Program-made: the position numbers and the translations under genes
In this document: positions 6,201-8,315 of the stretch, piece by piece
How the letters are laid out: every line of letters starts with the position of its first letter
How positions within the stretch are numbered: position 1 is the first letter of the stretch
Origin: Benthortus sp964440495
Lineage (GTDB): Archaea; Thermoproteota; Nitrososphaeria_A; Caldarchaeales; Wolframiiraptoraceae
Length of the DNA stretch: 8,315 nucleotides
Direction of reading: 5' to 3'
Assembly: GCA_964440495.1 (NCBI GenBank)
Contig: CAYTSD010000044.1
Span: 1-8,315 of the forward strand
The notes under the pieces: model-generated
The model's database searches: none
The model's input: the letters and a program-made list of their open reading frames with translations, nothing else
Told to the model about the DNA's origin: nothing

Positions 6201-7209
6201 CTAACTTGACCCTTGGGTCGAGGAATGCGTAGGTTATATCCGCTATTAGGTTGAGGATTGTGACTGTCAGTGCGTAGAGTATTGTTACACCCATAGTTGA
6301 AGGTAGGTCTAGGGATAGGATTGACTGGACAGCGTATCTCCCTATTCCAGGCCAGTTAAAGATATACTCTACTACAACTGCTCCGCTCAGCATCCACGCG
6401 AAGATTAGAGCTGTTATAGTGACAGCGGACATGAGGGCGTTTCTAAGAGCGTGCTTAAAGATAACCGTCCTCTCGTCGAGACCCTTAGACCTCGCAGTCC
6501 TAATGTAGTCTAGTCTAAGTATCTCGAGCATACTTGACCTAACAAGCCTCGTCAATACTCCAAAGACCATTAAAGCAAGAGTCAAAGCCGGTAGAATTAT
6601 ATGCTCTATGCTGCTGACAAGGGCAGGCCAATTCATCGTCAGAAGACTGTCAAGTATGTAGAGACCCGTGATATGTTGGGGAGGGTCGATGAGGGGGGAG
6701 AGCCTACCTCCGGATGGAAGAAGCTTAAGATGATAGAACACTACCAGCTGGAGCACCAGAGCCATCAGGAATGGTGGAACAGAGTAGGTTCCTAGAGCGA
6801 ACAATCTTATCAAGTGATCTTCAATCTTATCCTGCTTCGCCGCCGCAATCGCTCCGAGAGGTATCCCAATCACTATTGCCAGGATTATGGAGACTATTGA
6901 GAGCTCTATCGTCGCTGGAAAGTACTTCATTATCTCCTCTAGGACAGGCTGACCGTTGACCGGTGAGATTCCCCAATCCCCTCTTAACAGGTCTGAGATA
7001 TAGTAGAAGTACTGGATGTAGAGAGGCTCCTTGAGATGATACCTTATCGCATAGGCTTCAACTGTTTCAGGGCTTGCTTTGAGCCCAGCCCAGGCTCTAG
7101 CAGGGTTGGGAACAGCTACCCTTGAGATGAAGAAGGTGATGAACGTCACTCCCACCACTACAGGGACGAGCAGGAGAAGCCGACGAGCCACGTATCTAGC
7201 TAATCCCAT
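6196..7209 (-). CDS. dppB: Peptide/nickel-class ABC transporter permease, DppB/OppB type
   Basis: Partner membrane subunit, 337 residues from the ATG at 7209. The N-terminal span (about 9-30, RRLLLLVPVVVGVTFITFF) and the following YHLKEPLYIQY and GDWGIS stretches are typical of B-type permeases. Further spans are near 101-122, 137-158, 206-222, 261-283 and 308-332. The EAA loop lies at about 234-256 (YIRTARSKGLDERTVIFKHA), and the protein ends in the conserved DPRVKLG. An in-frame TTG three codons upstream (7218) is possible, but the TATA box at 7238-7243 predicts transcription from about 7214, which favours ATG 7209 with a leader of about five bases. It heads a two-gene operon with the C-type permease, starting 49 bases from the tRNA-Leu fragment at the element boundary. 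Confidence 0.94.
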   Translation of the reverse strand: MGLARYVARRLLLLVPVVVGVTFITFFISRVAVPNPARAWAGLKASPETVEAYAIRYHLKEPLYIQYFYYISDLLRGDWGISPVNGQPVLEEIMKYFPATIELSIVSIILAIVIGIPLGAIAAAKQDKIEDHLIRLFALGTYSVPPFLMALVLQLVVFYHLKLLPSGGRLSPLIDPPQHITGLYILDSLLTMNWPALVSSIEHIILPALTLALMVFGVLTRLVRSSMLEILRLDYIRTARSKGLDERTVIFKHALRNALMSAVTITALIFAWMLSGAVVVEYIFNWPGIGRYAVQSILSLDLPSTMGVTILYALTVTILNLIADITYAFLDPRVKLG

Positions 7210-7237
7210 CCCTTTCAAACCCTAGGAGAAGAACCAG

Positions 7238-7243
7238 AATATA
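7238..7243 (-). promoter_or_regulatory. TATA box of the permease operon
   Basis: On the minus strand the sequence reads CCTATATTC. Its TATATT core is centred about 26 bases before the expected transcription start near 7214, just ahead of the ATG at 7209. It lies on the chromosomal side of the element boundary, so integration left the permease promoter intact. The core is nearly symmetric and might also fire to the right (see findings). Confidence 0.5.
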
Positions 7244-7256
7244 GGCTTAATCCACA

Positions 7257-8279
7257 ATGCGGGGGGTGGGATTTGAACCCACGAACCCCTATGGGACAGG
7301 GGTTCTCATGGATGTAACAGCTATTACGGGAAAAGAAGGCGATTTAGGGCGTTTTGATTCTGAGGCGTGTCTAAATCCCGTTACGGCACGGGATTACATG
7401 ACGGCTCCTAGCTATATTGGGGATCCTAAACTGTGGGAGGGATTCATTCGATACGTCTCTAACAAATATAGCCGTGATCATGCTAGAAGCATCTTGAGAT
7501 ATGCTCATAGATACGGCCATCTATTCTTTAGCGGAGACCTTAGACCTGTCTTAGAGCTTACGCCTGATAAGCGGAGGCATGTCTTAGCAGCTATCTCTGC
7601 CTTGGCTAAGTATCTTGGAAAATATGAGGAGTTCAAGGAGCTTAAGAAGCGTTATGATGTTAAGATGGAGCGGAAGGTTAGGATAGTTGCTAGGCTAACG
7701 GATACAGACTTAAAGACGCTTTCAGAATGGATCATTAAGGCTAGGCAGATATTAGGCCGATATGCTCTCTATTTGGATTTCCTATTGGCTACAGGTATGA
7801 GGCCTAGGGAAGCCATCAAATCATATAATCTAATCATAAAGCTGAGTGAAGAGGAGAGGCTGGAAGACTATTACCGTAACGGATTCCTAGAGCATTTTAG
7901 ATTTGAGGAAACTTTCCTAAGAGGAGTTAAGAATGTTTATGTTAGCTATTGCCCAAGCGAGATTGTAACAGCTATAACAAAATCTAAGCCCATAAACCTC
8001 TATACGATATACGATAGATTTGAGGCTGCTAAGATGTCTATCAAGCTTAAGGAGATTCGGAAGCTCTGGGCTTCTTACATGACCAAGTTCTTATCTGAGC
8101 CTGAGATAAACTTGATTCAAGGGAGAGTAAATAAGAGCGTGTTTATGCAGAACTACTTTAACCCTAACTATATTCCAGGGCTTAGAGAGAGGCTTGAGAA
8201 GGGTGTTAAGAGCTTATTCCTAACTGTAACAGCCGTAATAGCCAAGGAGAATAACATAAATGCCCAGGATTCAAATTAG
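7257..8279 (+). CDS. int: SSV-type archaeal tyrosine recombinase (integrase), C-terminal part int(C)
   Basis: A site-specific recombinase of the archaeal virus/plasmid type, 340 residues from the ATG at 7257. Residues 1-17 (RGVGFEPTNPYGTG) are simply the tRNA fragment read on its antisense strand. Element-derived sequence begins at Met18 (7308). Residues about 50-135 form a helical core-binding domain, and the catalytic domain follows. Candidate catalytic residues are Arg182 (LLATGMRPREA), Lys225 (GVKNVYVSY), Lys265 and Arg268 (LKEIRKLWASY, with Lys replacing the usual His as in SSV1 integrase), and Tyr300 (VFMQNYF), so the core looks intact. In SSV-type elements attP lies inside int and integration splits the gene. 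An in-frame stop at 7248-7250 shows that nothing upstream belongs to it here, so this is the larger C-terminal part. Sampled lines have 37-38% GC against 53-57% in the ATPase genes. Whether the piece is expressed, from 7257 or 7308, is unknown. Confidence 0.8.
   Translation: MRGVGFEPTNPYGTGVLMDVTAITGKEGDLGRFDSEACLNPVTARDYMTAPSYIGDPKLWEGFIRYVSNKYSRDHARSILRYAHRYGHLFFSGDLRPVLELTPDKRRHVLAAISALAKYLGKYEEFKELKKRYDVKMERKVRIVARLTDTDLKTLSEWIIKARQILGRYALYLDFLLATGMRPREAIKSYNLIIKLSEEERLEDYYRNGFLEHFRFEETFLRGVKNVYVSYCPSEIVTAITKSKPINLYTIYDRFEAAKMSIKLKEIRKLWASYMTKFLSEPEINLIQGRVNKSVFMQNYFNPNYIPGLRERLEKGVKSLFLTVTAVIAKENNINAQDSN
7258..7308 (-). tRNA. 3' half of tRNA-Leu (anticodon GAG), truncated at the anticodon loop; attachment site copy
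   Basis: Read on the minus strand, this shows T33, anticodon GAG (7307-7305), A37-A38, the 3' side of the anticodon stem (CCCCT), a class II variable arm (CCC-ATA-GGG stem-loop), a perfect T arm (GTGGG TTCAAAT CCCAC, 7282-7266), the acceptor 3' strand CCCCCGC and discriminator A (7258). CCA is not encoded. The class II variable arm, A73 and GAG all fit tRNA-Leu. Beyond 7308 the sequence does not form the 5' anticodon stem, D arm or 5' acceptor strand, so this is not a functional gene. It is the duplicated target half left at one end of an element integrated in a tRNA-Leu gene. Confidence 0.85.
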
Positions 8280-8315
8280 AATATTAGATTTAGCCTGGTT
8301 TCTTTAAGTAATTCT
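7258..8315. mobile_element. Left end of an integrated archaeal element (virus or plasmid), continuing beyond the window
   Basis: The element starts at the tRNA-Leu half (7258-7308) and carries the integrase body next to it. In tRNA-targeted integration the end with only the 3' half has host sequence on the side of the tRNA 3' terminus (here left, the permease operon) and element sequence on the other side (here right). The other end, with the complete tRNA-Leu and the short int(N), should lie further right. The last 36 bases (8280-8315) show no gene; a 15-codon frame from 8260 is too short to count. Element type, size and cargo cannot be judged from this window. Confidence 0.7.

Noticed and set aside
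7210..7218. TTG start for the B-type permease three codons upstream of ATG 7209
   Set aside because: The predicted transcription start (about 7214) falls inside it, and the ATG gives the usual short N-terminus before the first membrane span. A start at TTG is not fully excluded.
7257..7307. RGVGFEPTN N-terminus as a real conserved protein motif
   Set aside because: It is the antisense translation of the T arm and acceptor stem of the tRNA, a frequent false protein start in archaeal annotation. In the split int gene it reflects the att overlap only.
7258..7340. Complete tRNA gene
   Set aside because: Sequence beyond 7308 does not supply the 5' anticodon stem (expected AGGGG), D arm or acceptor 5' strand (expected GCGGGGG), and no intron-like structure rescues it.
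8260..8307. Short frame overlapping the end of the integrase (15 codons)
   Set aside because: Too short and without any similarity; it stops inside the window, so it is not the start of a longer gene.
1..8315. CRISPR array, riboswitch, toxin-antitoxin or insertion sequence
   Set aside because: No regularly spaced repeats, no structured leader (leaders are absent or very short), no small paired genes and no transposase or terminal repeats were seen.

Overview
The window looks like chromosome of an archaeon, probably a thermophile. The evidence is leaderless or near-leaderless genes with TATA boxes about 25-30 bases before the start codon, oligo-T terminators, strong AGG/AGA arginine use, an archaeal-type substrate-binding protein with an N-terminal membrane anchor and Thr/Pro-rich linker, and an archaeal (SSV-like) integrase joined to a tRNA fragment. 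The exact lineage cannot be fixed from this sequence alone.

Layout. 1-537 is the C-terminal part of a DUF1028 (Ntn-hydrolase-like) protein with a TPR-like tail, cut by the window edge. 573-4559 carries, on the + strand, a peptide/nickel-class ABC transporter substrate-binding protein and its two ATPases (Dpp/Opp D and F types). 4621-5325 (+) is an isochorismatase-like cysteine hydrolase with its own leaderless promoter. 5322-7209 (-) holds the two permeases (B then C types) as a separate convergent operon. All five parts of one importer are therefore present but split over two operons that meet tail to tail. The two stop codons at the meeting point share the four bases TTAA.

7258-7308 is the 3' half of a tRNA-Leu gene (anticodon GAG, - strand). 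It runs from the discriminator base to the anticodon loop and then stops matching a tRNA. At that point begins the body of an SSV-type tyrosine recombinase (to 8279), more AT-rich than the transporter genes. The orientation means the transporter side (left) is the host chromosome and everything right of about 7258 is one end of an integrated element. The intact tRNA-Leu and the N-terminal piece of the integrase should lie at the other end, outside the window.

How the genes may work together: the binding protein, permeases and ATPases would import oligopeptides or other small polar compounds. The neighbouring amidase-like hydrolase and DUF1028 protein may process the imported amide or ureido compounds; this is inference from neighbourhood only. 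No wholly new system is visible. The most notable points are the element boundary with its split integrase, the divided transporter operon, an extra segment of about 45 residues in the D-type ATPase, and identically spaced four-cysteine clusters in both ATPases.
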